From: Stenocarpella maydis
Taxonomy: Eukaryota > Ascomycota > Sordariomycetes > Diaporthales > Diaporthaceae
DNA length: 17,727 bases
NCBI GenBank assembly: GCA_002270565.1
Contig: NQMI01000243.1
Span: 1-17,727, forward strand
Reading direction: 5' to 3'
The position numbers were made by a program, and so were the translations under genes. Shown here one piece after another: positions 9,289-17,727 of this stretch (the stretch's first letter is position 1; each line of letters opens with the position of its first letter). The notes beneath the pieces are model-generated. The model made no database searches and was not told where the DNA came from. It was given only the letters and a program-made list of their open reading frames with translations.

Positions 9289-10191
9289 AGAATTGATGCC
9301 TTGACCTTGACACGGCGAAGGCGATTCCCCAAAGTCGGTGTGCGAGTGTCTCGATTCGTGGGCGACCAGTTAGATGCTCACTCACGTAGTGGCTTTGGAC
9401 TGGCCGTCTGTATGCCGGCAGGAGTAAGCTGGGAGGATGTGGAGCAACAGCTGGATGGACAATGTCCGGAGTACACTAAGGGCGAGGGAAAGATGCCGTG
9501 GTGTTCCGAGCCAATCCGGGATGAGGCATTTCTGGGGTCTCTCCAGGCTGACATCATCGGGCGCTGGGGGTGGAAACGGGTGTTTTCTGGGGATGGGAAG
9601 CGAGCGAGCGGGCGGGTGAGGTTTTTTTCTTTCTTTCTTGTCCTTTCTTTCCGAGAGAGAAAGTCTTGTTCGGCTCGGCCCCAGGGCTGTAGTGTACACA
9701 TTCGGACTGACCGCATGGCGACTAGTGTAGATCTGCAGGGCCCGCACCGGCCTCTGTGCGGAAGTCGAGTTGCGCATCCATCCGGAGATGTCGGCACGCC
9801 ACCTCGTTGGCAACTGACTTTTCCTCCGAGGGAAATGGCGCATTGAGACATTTCAGCCGTTTGACAATCCAAGGGTGCAGCGGTGGCAGTTTGTCTGTAG
9901 AATTGATCCACAAGACGAGACTCAACGAGGCAAGGCCATGGTTACGCTGGGAATGGCCATGGAAAGAAGCCGGCGATGATGTTGTAGTGACTCGAGGCAA
10001 TTAATTAAACGTGCAGAGGATTGGACTCGGAGGGCCCAGGGCCTGTGGGCACCTGGCGTGTTATTGCCCAAGGACCGTACTGAGAGCCCAGATTCATGAC
10101 CCTTGACCCCTGACCGTTGCCTGGCCCCTGGCCCTGACCCTGTCTTGACCTTTGGGGGCTCGGGCCTCACCTGCCCACCACCTTAGTGTAT

Positions 10192-10202
10192 GTACGGAGT
10201 AC
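10192..10202. repeat. GTACGGAGTAC palindromic motif, copy 1
   Basis: This near-palindrome is preceded by TAGTGTAT. The same motif appears inverted at 10423-10433 and in a variant TTACGGAGTAG at 10289-10299. Related TACGGAGTA words are, from memory, frequent in intergenic DNA of Pezizomycotina. What they do is not known to me. Confidence 0.6.
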
Positions 10203-10422
10203 ATTGTGCACTCGGAGCTTGCAGCCTGCAGCTATCCGGACATCAGACCCGCAGAAACTCTCCAATCTCCGTAAGTTGACCACGGTTATTACGGAGTAGT
10301 GCAGTATACTCTATACTACTATACGTATCAAGTCGGCAGCCGGCTCTACCATGCAAATGCAACTTACTCGCGTGTGGGAGGCTCATCATTACAGACCGTC
10401 GCACGGCTCGGCCAGATACAAA

Positions 10423-10433
10423 GTACTCCGTAC
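10423..10433. repeat. GTACTCCGTAC, inverted copy 2
   Basis: This is the exact reverse complement of the copy at 10192-10202. It is followed by ACTACATA, so the opposite strand reads TAGTGTACGGAGTAC and resembles the flank of copy 1. Similar flanks suggest a shared origin or a longer bipartite element. Confidence 0.6.
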
Positions 10434-11214
10434 ACTACATAGGACACCTAGAGTCTTGTGCCTCTGACCTCTCTGCGATCCGAGTTCGAGGTCATCCGGC
10501 TTCGAAACCCACCTGGGCACCCAATCGATGCCACCTACGGAGCAACGTCGCCCATCTAGGAAGGCCAGCCAGCCCTGTCCTCTCTCGCACCGACCTGACC
10601 TGACCGACTGGATGGGACCCTTGTAGCCTCGCGTCTTTCGCCTGTGCGAACTCAGTCCCAAAATTCGCGCAACTGCTCTACGTAGTGTACGTACAACATA
10701 GTACCGAGTAGATTACATGGTAGTGTAGATAGATGGATACATGCCCGACCCAGGAATCCAGACACGGATACACGGTACCACCACAACGAATAACGGCGGT
10801 GTCGTCCCTGCTGGCCACCTAGTCAGGCCATCCATGATTGATCTGTGCCCTCGCCTCGCGCTCCCACCTCCCGCCATGCCGTCTCATCCCCCATGTCACT
10901 CCCACCAGACAAGCTTTTGTGTTTGCCGTCTGCATCGCTAGCTCGTGTGCTGATTGGGGAGAACGGCCCTCCTGGGTGTTTCCTCGCTGCTAGGGGGCTA
11001 CCTGTCCCTGCAGTTGGGCGCAGGGTCACAGCTCTGGTCACTTTGTAATCTTGCCGTCTTGCAATACCAGACTCTGACCCAGAGAGAACTCTTTATTATT
11101 ATTAGTCGGTCCCTGCCTAGATAGCGTACTATGTAGTGTAGAACAGAGGCACCATGGTAGGCACTCCCCAGCAACGCACCCCACTCGGGTAGGCCCTGCC
11201 AGTTACCACCACCA

Positions 11215-11250
11215 GCTGCTGCTGCTGCTGCTTCTGCTGCTACTGCTGCT
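11215..11250. repeat. Imperfect CTG/GCT trinucleotide repeat
   Basis: GCT units run across 36 bp with two interruptions (TTCT and TACT types). It lies in the CT-rich region upstream of the 65-aa gene and may fall within its transcribed leader. On the minus strand it yields a run of Ala or Gln codons in a frame I do not believe is coding. Confidence 0.8.
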
Positions 11251-12042
11251 AGTATTTGTTGCTGCTCATGCCCATCGTCTCCCGGCCCTCTCGCCGCCTC
11301 TCTTCTCTCTTCCCCTTCCCTTCTCCAACTCACTCGACCGTGACTACACAATCTTGCTCTCGACGGACGTCCTGATCTTGTATATCAGTCAATTCCACAT
11401 CCTCATCCCCAGCTCGTGTCACCAGTCCTGTGTAGTTCGCCCACCATCCCTGCCTCGTCTCCGTCGCATAGACAAGCCAAGCATTGTGTACCTCGTGCCG
11501 AAGCTGATCCGCCGATACACAAATCACATCGCCTGAGACCACTGCAATCCAACCCCCCCTTCCTCGATCAATCTCAAACAAAAAAGGTACTGTACGGAAA
11601 ATCTCCCCATCATCCATCCCCTGTGTTGCACTACAATTGCCCCGGAGCCTCGACGCCCAGCGGTCCGAGTGCAATCTGCCTCGCGTTATTACGCCCAGGC
11701 TGCCGAGCAGCGACCAAGCGACAGCGGCCCATCAGACGGCACGCTCGGGTAGCCCATAATGACGGGCGCCAAGCTCCGGCCCTGGGGCGCGCCTTGACCA
11801 CCGTCAGCCACCGTCGGCGTCGCCAATCGAAAACTCTCGTCGCCTGGGCTTCGCTTGGAAGCTTCTTCGCTGGGCGGCGAGCGGGGCCAATTGCCTGCCA
11901 TCCCTCATCGTTACTCGGATCTTCTCCGCGAACGTGGATTCTCGCCCAAGCACCAACCACCTGCGACCAAAAACTCTCTTATGCTGTCTAGAAACAATTA
12001 TTACTCACAGGCTCAATTCATGGCTAACAATTGACTTTGCAG
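11251..12042 (+). other. Probable promoter/5' leader (with intron) of the 65-aa gene
   Basis: This pyrimidine-rich stretch precedes the start at 12076. It ends in a good acceptor: GGCTAAC (branch-like), TTGACTTTGCAG with AG at 12041-12042, 33 nt before the ATG. A 5'-UTR intron is therefore likely. Its donor is unclear; GTACTG near 11587 is one candidate. A plus frame of 191 codons (11416-11991) lies here but has Pro/Ser/Arg-rich, non-domain composition typical of a leader. If transcribed, it contains upstream ATGs. Confidence 0.4.
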
Positions 12043-12075
12043 CCCCTCATCCTTCCTCCCGCCAAACCCACAAAA

Positions 12076-12273
12076 ATGCCTGCCATCAGCAACACCCTCG
12101 TCGCCCGTGAGGCCATCTCCCACATCACCAAGCGTGAGAACTGGGCCCAGAAGGAAGCCGGTGTCGTCGTCGTCTTCTGCATCGTCTTCGTCGTCGCCGT
12201 CGGTGTCATTAGCCTGTTCATTAGCAAGAAGATCTCTGCCGCACGGGCCAAGAAGCAGGCCCTGTCGGGCTAG
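12076..12273 (+). CDS. 65-aa single-pass membrane protein, conserved-looking
   Basis: ATG at 12076 sits in CACAAAAATGCC, a strong fungal initiation context, just after a probable intron acceptor. The 65-residue product has a polar N-terminus (1-28, with KRENWAQKEAG), one hydrophobic helix at about 29-49 (VVVVFCIVFVVAVGVISLFI), and a short basic tail (KKISAARAKKQ). There is no cleavable signal, so the helix is probably a membrane anchor with the basic tail on the cytosolic side. Codon use favours C in third positions, as in the neighbouring genes, which argues for a real gene despite its size. I have an impression of similar small proteins annotated as hypothetical in other Sordariomycetes, but I cannot name a family or function. 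It is convergent with the deaminase gene, whose stop lies 566 bp away. Confidence 0.7.
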   Translation: MPAISNTLVAREAISHITKRENWAQKEAGVVVVFCIVFVVAVGVISLFISKKISAARAKKQALSG

Positions 12274-12838
12274 ATTGGTCTCAGCCGCCCGAGAGACGCA
12301 GGGGAAGGCAAGCTCCACGGTCGGTTTTAGGTGGCCGGCCGCCGGGGGAACATGTATGAATTAATGGAAGGACGATAAACTTACTACGTATACTACGTAA
12401 AGCCGTAATGAGGGTTCAGGAGGGCGAGGAGCATGTGACGACGCGTTTGGGGGGGGGGCGGCATGTCACGGAGGATGAGGAGACGATGATACTCCGATGC
12501 CAAGGGTTGCTGGCATCATCACAAATAGTTCAGATAAGCATTGGTTTGCTTCATCTACTACTACACGCCGGACACACCAATATGATACTTCTGGTCTAAT
12601 CACACCCACTGCACTCTGTTTGTCTTCATTGGACCGAACACATGCGCTCTGCTTTTATAACTCCATATGCTCCCGACGATGATGCATATATACATGAGCC
12701 CAGACCTCAGTCGGCCGTTACCGCCGGATCCTAGCATACAGCCACACACAATAGCTCTTTACCCCTGCTTCTCTGTGCTCACTCACCAATGATGACGAGC
12801 AACATTTTGCTGACCGAAGATCAACAGAACGCTATGGA
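12274..12838. other. Convergent intergenic region
   Basis: This separates the 3' ends of the 65-aa gene and the deaminase gene and should hold both 3' UTRs. It has a repeated TACTACGTA word (about 12383-12400), a G10 run at 12449-12458, and no ORF worth calling. Confidence 0.6.
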
Positions 12839-14129
12839 CTATGCAATGAACTCCATCCTCTCGAGATGAATCAACCCATTCGCAGGCTGCATATTGTCAG
12901 CATTGAGATTCTTTAGCATATGGGAACCAAGGAAGGGTAGGCTGGCCGGAGCCAAGCCCGATATACCAGAGGAGCACGCCGCAGATAGATAGACACCACT
13001 CACCGGAATAAACTGCCGCAGTCGGACCCCCGCCTCCCTAAACACCTCGGCCGTCTCCGCGTCCATACTATACCCCTGCGCGTAAACAACCTCCGACACC
13101 CCGACCTGCGCGATTTTGATGCTGCAGGTGAGGCATGGGCACGTGTCGCAGTAGAGCACCACGCGGCCCCCGCCCCGCAGCCTGTCCCTCCCGGCCTCGA
13201 GCAGCGCGTTCTCCTCGGCGTGGATGCACAGGCACGTCGAGAGGCCCTGCCCGCTGCCCAGCACCCCGGCGTTGCAGCGCGGGCACCCGCCCTCGCCGCA
13301 GTTGCGAATCCCGCGGGGCGTCCCGTTGTAACCCGTCGAGATGACGCGGCAGTCGGGCTGCGAGACCACGACGCACCCGACGCGGCGCTTCATGCAGTTG
13401 GAGCGGCGGGCCGCGAGCGAGGCCAGCGCCATGAAGTAGCTGTCCCACCCGGGCCGGAGGCGCTCCGACGAGAGGAGGTCGAGCTTGCCGAGGCTGGCGT
13501 AGAGGTGTGCCAGGGAGTTGGAGGTGTTGAGGAGGCGGACGGGCGCACTGGAGATATGGGTTGCCTGGCCCGTCTCCGGGTGGTATAGCTGGGCGTCGGA
13601 GAGCGTCACGAAGTCCTCGAGGGTCTCGGCCCGGCAGGCATGTTGGCCATCCGGAGGAGGCTTGGCGGTGGGCTGCTTCGCGCCGAACGCCGCCAGCTCG
13701 TGTCTCCTCCTCTGGTAGCGCTGCCACCGGACGAGGAGGGGCGCGTCGACGCTGATGAGGAGGAAGAAGGGGCGGCGGCTGTAGGCGTCGAGAGTCTCCT
13801 TTCCCATCACGTCTGTCATGACCCACCGCTCCCGCCACCGTTGGGTCACGTACTCCATCAGCTCATGCGAGGTTGGGAAGACCAGGCCGGTGCTGGAGGG
13901 CCGTTTCAGGTGGGTATTTGAGACATTGGTCTCTGTCTCTGAGGGGCTGGTCTCTTGCTCATGTGCTGATTTGGTGGCAGATGGCTCGACAGAGACATGT
14001 TTGAAGCCGTGATGGTCGACCAGATACCGAGCCACAGTGCTCTTGCCGGAACAGATACCTGGTGGGATGGTGAGTCTTTGGCAGAGAACACCGTGAGGGA
14101 AACTTACTGCCACATATGCCAATCAACAT
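12839..14129 (-). CDS. DCD1: Deoxycytidylate (dCMP) deaminase
   Basis: The enzyme converts dCMP to dUMP, feeding thymidylate synthase for dTTP supply. Exons 14129-14108, 14058-13004 and 12886-12839 join in frame to 374 aa. Intron 1 (14107-14059) has GTAAGT and ACCAG; intron 2 (13003-12887) has GTGAGT, GCTGAC and GCAG. The start at 14129 restores the P-loop GICGSICSGKST (residues 4-15). An in-frame ATG at 14122 begins an unspliced frame with an implausible N-terminus. Residues 1-200 are the P-loop kinase-like domain seen in fungal DCD1 proteins. The deaminase domain (about 208-358) has HAEEN (zinc ligand His287, proton shuttle Glu289) and PCLTC (zinc ligands Cys316 and Cys319). It also has GYNGTPRG (250-257) for substrate binding and a CGEGGCPRC segment (261-269) likely to hold a second metal. 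The protein ends PPANGLIHLERMEFIA after splicing. All catalytic residues are present. Confidence 0.95.
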
Positions 14130-14271
14130 TTTAGTTCATGCAACAAATAAACAAGACAAGAAGAAGAAGAAAAAGGCTCTGCAAAATATCTCACCGGGGT
14201 TTTGAGATTATGCTTGGTTATCCCACGGGTGACTTGGTGACACCTTGGAAACTCTTTCACTAAATCTGCCG

Positions 14272-14281
14272 ACGCGTCTCA
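14272..14281. promoter_or_regulatory. MCB-like element 1 (ACGCGTCTCA)
   Basis: It contains ACGCGT, the MluI cell-cycle box bound by MBF in yeasts to drive G1/S transcription of DNA-synthesis genes. It is 143 bp upstream of the DCD1 start. An identical 10-mer follows 31 bp away. A role in S-phase expression of the deaminase is inferred from the motif pair and the gene's function. Confidence 0.5.
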
Positions 14282-14302
14282 TAGCCTCTGACCCTCTCTC
14301 CA

Positions 14303-14312
14303 ACGCGTCTCA
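14303..14312. promoter_or_regulatory. MCB-like element 2 (ACGCGTCTCA)
   Basis: This is an exact copy of the 10-mer at 14272-14281, 174 bp upstream of the DCD1 start. Paired MCBs at close spacing are typical of MBF-controlled promoters. It could also act on ATG7, but that start is over 600 bp away. Confidence 0.5.
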
Positions 14313-14350
14313 GCGAAGCCCAGCAGAGCCCAGCAGAGCCCAGCAGAGCC
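14311..14350. repeat. 10-bp tandem repeat CAGCAGAGCC
   Basis: Three perfect copies (14321-14350) follow one imperfect copy (CAGCGAAGCC, 14311-14320). The repeat begins inside the end of the second MCB-like element. No function is assigned. Confidence 0.9.
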
Positions 14351-14934
14351 ATGGCGCCTACCGGCTGTTTGCCGGCGGCAAATCCCAAGCAAGCAAGCCA
14401 AAGTGCCTGCAGCTACCCGAAACCCCCCAACCCTAAACCAGGGCCCGGGAAGGGCCTACGTTACTAAGTCATGAAATCACCGAAGCATCACACATGACAG
14501 CTCCGGCACCCACACCAACACCCCAAGCTCCTCCGACTCACCTTTCCACCTGATCCTGATCAACATGCTTTGAAATGCCAGCTTTTCATGTGACCACGAA
14601 ACTTCACACTTGACTGCAAGTATATTTTGGCAGAATTCTGGCTCTTCGGCCTCCTTCTTTCAAGTCGCAGTCTGGTCTGTCGACCTGTTGCATCATTACG
14701 ACCCCGCCATAGTCGATCTCACGAATCCCTCAGTTTCGAGGGCACACAGCGAAACTAGGAGGAGGGCAAGCCTCCAGATCGCTCTATTGTACCGGGACCT
14801 CGAGCAGCCCTCTTTCTCCACAGAAGACCTAAAGTCAACCCGTTCACCAATATACTTCCCGAACAAGCCTCGTCACACTGTGAGAGCTCAACAGTGGCTG
14901 CCGAACCCCGCCGGCGCATCCCGTCTCGCCCAAC

Positions 14935-17172
14935 ATGTCGGAACTCAAGTTCTCCGCCTTTACGTCGCAGATAGAGCTCCCCTTCTACTCCGCACTTTTC
15001 TCCTCGAAGCTCGACCTCGACAAGCTCGACGACTCGGCCCGGTTTGTGTTGGGCACATACGAGTCGAGTCCGCTCGCGACCCCGGAGGAGAGCACCCGCA
15101 TGCAGATCCTCGGAAATGCGCTGACAAGCAATGCGTATGTCGCACGCCACCTGCCGACATGATGTTGCACACAGGCGAAGGCTAACGCGGGCTGCTAGAA
15201 TTGCCCTGGGCCAGTGCCGGGCCGAGGGCATGATCAAAAATGTTAACACGATGGAGGACTTCAAATCGATCGACAAGGGTGCTATGCTCCAGACGGCGGG
15301 CCGGCAGATATGGGACGCTATCAAGGACGGCACCATCTACTCAATTCCGTCTCTTCTTTCCGCCTTTACGATACTTTCCTTTGCCGACCTCAAGAAATAC
15401 CGATTCACATACTGGTTCGCCTTTCCAGCGCTGCACTCTGACCCTCTGTGGAAGAGGACGGGCCCGATAAGCAAGCTCACCCCGAAAGAGAGCGAGGCTC
15501 TGGTGGAGAAGGTCGGGACATGGCGGTATTCAGTGGACAACCGGCAATATGGATTCTTCCTGGTAAAGAGAACGCGCGGCGGGGAGGATTCTCGATCTAA
15601 AAACTCGTTCGACTCTTCTGCGGAAGATCTGGGGTTCAGATGGGAAGTTGGTGCGCTCCGCGACTTTGAAGACGGCTTCTTCGAGGGAGTTGCCGAGGAA
15701 GACCGGTTTGTCTCCTTCGTCGATCCTTCGAGTTACACCGAGCATCCGTCATGGCCGCTGCGAAACCTGCTGGTCCTGGTACGGCAGCGCTTCCACCTCA
15801 GCAAGATCAACATCTTGTGCTACAGGGATACCCAGGCCAGACGGCACGAAGCTAGAAGCATCATCCTGCCGCTTGCTATGGACAGCGTGCCGGAGATAGT
15901 GACAATGCAGATGCCAAAGGTCACGGGATGGGAGCGCAACGCGACAGGGAAGCTGCAGGCCCGACAGGCAAACCTCGCCGAGTACATGGACCCGACCAAG
16001 CTTGCCGACCAAGCGGTGGACCTCAACTTGAAGTTGATGAAGTGGCGCATAACTCCAAACTTGGATCTGGACACAGTCAGGAACACGTCATGCCTGTTGC
16101 TCGGCGCTGGCACTCTTGGGAGCTATGTGTCGCGGAATTTGATGGGTTGGGGTGTGCGGAAGATCACTTTCGTCGACTACGGTTCTGTGTCATTTTCGAA
16201 TCCAGTACGACAACCGCTCTTCGAGTTTAAGGACTGTCTTGATGGGGGAGCCCCCAAGGCGGCCAGGGCAGCTGAGGCGCTCAAGGCTATCAACCCTGGG
16301 GTGGAGAGCGAGGGCCATGCACTTTCCGTCCCTATGCTTGGGCACCCGATCACGGACGAAGCCAAGACCAAAGAGGAGTTCACCAAGTTAAAGGAGCTGG
16401 TCGAATCGCACGACGTAGTCTTCCTGCTCATGGATAGCCGAGAGTCACGGTGGCTGCCCACGGTCATGGGCAAGGCGGCGGGGAAGATCGTCATGAACGC
16501 CGCGTTAGGCTTCGACACCTACGTTGTGATGCGCCACGGCGCCACGCCAAATGACGGATCTGAGAAGACCTTGGGATGCTACTTCTGTAATGACGTGGTC
16601 GTAGCGACAGACGTATGCGCCGGCCCTTCCTCGGGCCCCACCGGGGCCGAACCCGCCCTCTACACAGACTTGCTGATCTTTTGATGATACAGTCCCAGAA
16701 GGACCTCACCCTCGACCAGCAGTGCACCGTCACCCGGCCCGGAGTGGCGGCCATCGCGTCCGCGCTCCTCGTCGAGCTGCTCGCCAGCGTCCTTCAGCAC
16801 CCGGAGCGCCACCACGCCGCGGCTCCCAAGCCCGCCGCTGATTTGTCCTCGTACGAGCGGGACCCCGAGGACCACCCGCTGGGCCTCGTGCCCCACCAGA
16901 TCCGGGGCTTCCTGTCCACGTTCCAGAATATGATGATCCGCGGCGAGTCGTACCCGTGCTGCAGCGCGTGCAGCGCGCCGGTGCTCGAGGCGTACTGCGA
17001 GGGAGGCTGGGGGTTCGTCAAGAGGGCCCTCGAGGAGAAGGACTACGTCGCCGAGCTCTCGGGCCTGGCGGAGGTGCAGAGGCGGGCCGAGGCCATGGCG
17101 GCTGATGTTGACTTTAGCGACGGGGAGGGTGTGGAGGGGGATGATGATGATGGGGAGGCGGTGATGGTATAA
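14935..17172 (+). CDS. ATG7: Autophagy E1-like activating enzyme ATG7
   Basis: ATG7 activates Atg8 and Atg12 with ATP, forms a thioester with each, and passes them to Atg3 and Atg10 during autophagosome formation in the cytosol. Exons 14935-15134, 15199-16612 and 16693-17172 join in frame to 697 aa, the usual length. Intron 1 has GTATGT, GGCTAAC and GCTAG; intron 2 has GTATGC and ACAG. The N-terminal domain begins [16 protein letters not shown] and contains YWFAFPAL. The C-terminal adenylation domain has the nucleotide loop [13 protein letters not shown] (from residue 369), [17 protein letters not shown] (392-408) and [10 protein letters not shown] (Asp479). Catalytic Cys549 lies in [11 protein letters not shown]. 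Zinc pairs are GCYFC (Cys527/Cys530) and CSAC (Cys628/Cys631). The tail is acidic with a DDDD run, as in other ATG7 proteins where it helps bind Atg8 and Atg3. Nothing essential is missing. Confidence 0.97.
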
Positions 17173-17630
17173 TTTGTGACGGCGTGTGTGTGAGTGTATG
17201 TAAGTTGAGATGGTTGTTATGCGCCGGCCTCGGTGGAAGCAATTTTCTATTCCAGCATTTTTAGAATCTAGTTTTTAGGGGCTTCGGATCTTTTGGGTAG
17301 GAGACACTCATGTCGGCGTTAAATGTCTCTCATATTGATGTGTGGAGTTGCCTGGCTACTCCCGAGGGAATGTGGATGGCGTGAGAGGGCCTCGGATAGA
17401 TGAACAGCTCGAAATCCATTACTTCAAGAGGCTTTTACAGTGGAAACCGTAATTTCATGAGCACGTACATGTACCTGCTTAACTTCGTACAACAACTTGG
17501 AGCCTTTGAGGTTATGATCTTGCCGGTGTTGTACATGAAGCTAGGGAAGGGAACTGGAGACCGGCATTAACCAAGTAGGTAAGGTTTATATTATATCGAG
17601 TTTTATAAATCCTAAATAAATATAAATATA
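17173..17630. other. ATG7 3' flank
   Basis: This holds the 3' UTR of ATG7 and intergenic DNA. GTACATGTAC-type palindromes occur near 17466-17474. From about 17585 the sequence turns strongly AT-rich (TTATATTATATCG, AAATAAATATAAATAT) leading into the microsatellite. No gene is seen. Confidence 0.6.

Positions 17631-17727
<97 letters not shown>
17631..17727. repeat. (ATT)n microsatellite at window end
   Basis: About 32 uninterrupted ATT/TTA units run to the last base, so the true length is unknown. It follows an AT-rich tract. It is a simple repeat likely to be polymorphic. Confidence 0.95.

Larger units (their letters stand above)
9041..11214. other. Long intergenic region after AA9
   Basis: No gene is supportable here. 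The region contains four tandem CAGACAGC units (9257-9288), a T/C-rich tract (about 9620-9655), and a stretch rich in CTGACCC/TTGACC words (about 10096-10152). TAGTGTA recurs on both strands, and GTACGGAGTAC-type palindromes cluster at 10192-10433. Open frames of 90-200 codons (such as 9235-9846 plus and 9378-9911 minus) overlap each other and lack any recognisable domain or splice signals. Confidence 0.5.
14130..14934. promoter_or_regulatory. Shared divergent promoter of DCD1 and ATG7
   Basis: These 805 bp separate the two start codons, which face away from each other. Near the deaminase side lie two ACGCGTCTCA elements and a 10-bp tandem repeat, entered separately. A purine-rich AAGAAGAAGAAG stretch (about 14158-14171) sits just before the deaminase leader. 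No clear TATA box is seen on either side. Short frames here (for example plus 14610-15185, which runs into ATG7 exon 1 out of frame) are not credible genes. Confidence 0.6.

Noticed and set aside
9235..9846. 203-codon plus frame overlapping 153- and 177-codon minus frames
   Set aside because: It begins within the CAGACAGC repeat, runs through a T/C tract, and resembles no family. Overlapping frames on the other strand are equally open, as expected in GC-rich non-coding DNA.
11330..11674. 114-codon minus frame with fairly ordinary amino-acid composition
   Set aside because: It lies opposite the CT-rich leader region. I found no family, no good start context, and no introns. Kept out but not excluded.
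12013..12318. 101-codon minus frame opposite the 65-aa gene
   Set aside because: Its Asp-rich run mirrors the GTCGTC codons of the plus-strand gene. The plus frame has a clear membrane helix and start context.
13068..13838. 256-codon minus frame inside DCD1
   Set aside because: It is a shifted-frame shadow of the deaminase coding exon; Arg/Pro-rich because of GC-rich third positions.
14610..15185. 191-codon plus frame across the ATG7 start
   Set aside because: It overlaps ATG7 exon 1 in a different frame and ends inside intron 1. ATG7 explains this DNA.
15131..16684. 517-codon single frame as a complete ATG7
   Set aside because: It starts in intron 1 and runs into intron 2. Splicing to exons 14935-15134 and 16693-17172 restores the N-terminus and the catalytic Cys549.
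1..17727. CRISPR array, integron, phage or operon-like structure
   Set aside because: The window is eukaryotic by its introns and genes. The only regular repeats are short tandem repeats without spacers.

Overview
The window reads as nuclear DNA of a filamentous ascomycete, most likely one of the Sordariomycetes. The coding genes have short introns (49-117 nt) with GTRNGN 5' sites, CTAAC/CTGAC branch points and CAG/TAG acceptors. They include a secreted AA9 cellulose-active monooxygenase, a one-component dCMP deaminase with an N-terminal P-loop domain, and ATG7. The order (Sordariales or Chaetomiaceae) is only an impression from general resemblance and was not tested.

Layout. Positions 1-8050 are gene-poor. 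They hold a cluster of ACTACTGT/ACAGTAGT hairpins (about 541-665), a tRNA-like Pol III unit on the minus strand (1000-1109, with a T6 stop just beyond it), a decayed minus-strand relic of a fungal CorA-like protein (1417-2503), a doubtful spliced ORF (4554-5164), AT-rich patches, and two C-run/A-run junctions. Positions 8050-9040 carry a TATA box and the complete three-exon AA9 gene. Positions 9041-12075 are a 3-kb intergenic stretch with a heptamer (TAGTGTA) recurring on both strands, copies of the GTACGGAGTAC palindrome, and a CT-rich, CTG-repeat leader before a 65-residue single-pass membrane protein (12076-12273).

The right-hand 5 kb is a tight housekeeping block. dCMP deaminase (DCD1-type, minus, three exons, 374 aa) and ATG7 (plus, three exons, 697 aa) are transcribed divergently from an 805-bp intergenic region. 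That region carries two identical ACGCGTCTCA elements (each containing the MluI cell-cycle box ACGCGT) 143 and 174 bp upstream of the deaminase start. The window ends in a (TTA)n microsatellite.

The genes do not form one pathway. AA9 acts outside the cell on polysaccharide, DCD1 makes dUMP for dTTP synthesis, and ATG7 is the E1 enzyme for autophagy conjugation. I found no convincing new multi-gene system. The most testable leads are the paired MCB-like elements at DCD1, the TAGTGTA/CGGAGTAC motif field, the irregular tRNA-like gene with its hairpin-rich insert, and the conserved-looking 65-aa membrane protein.
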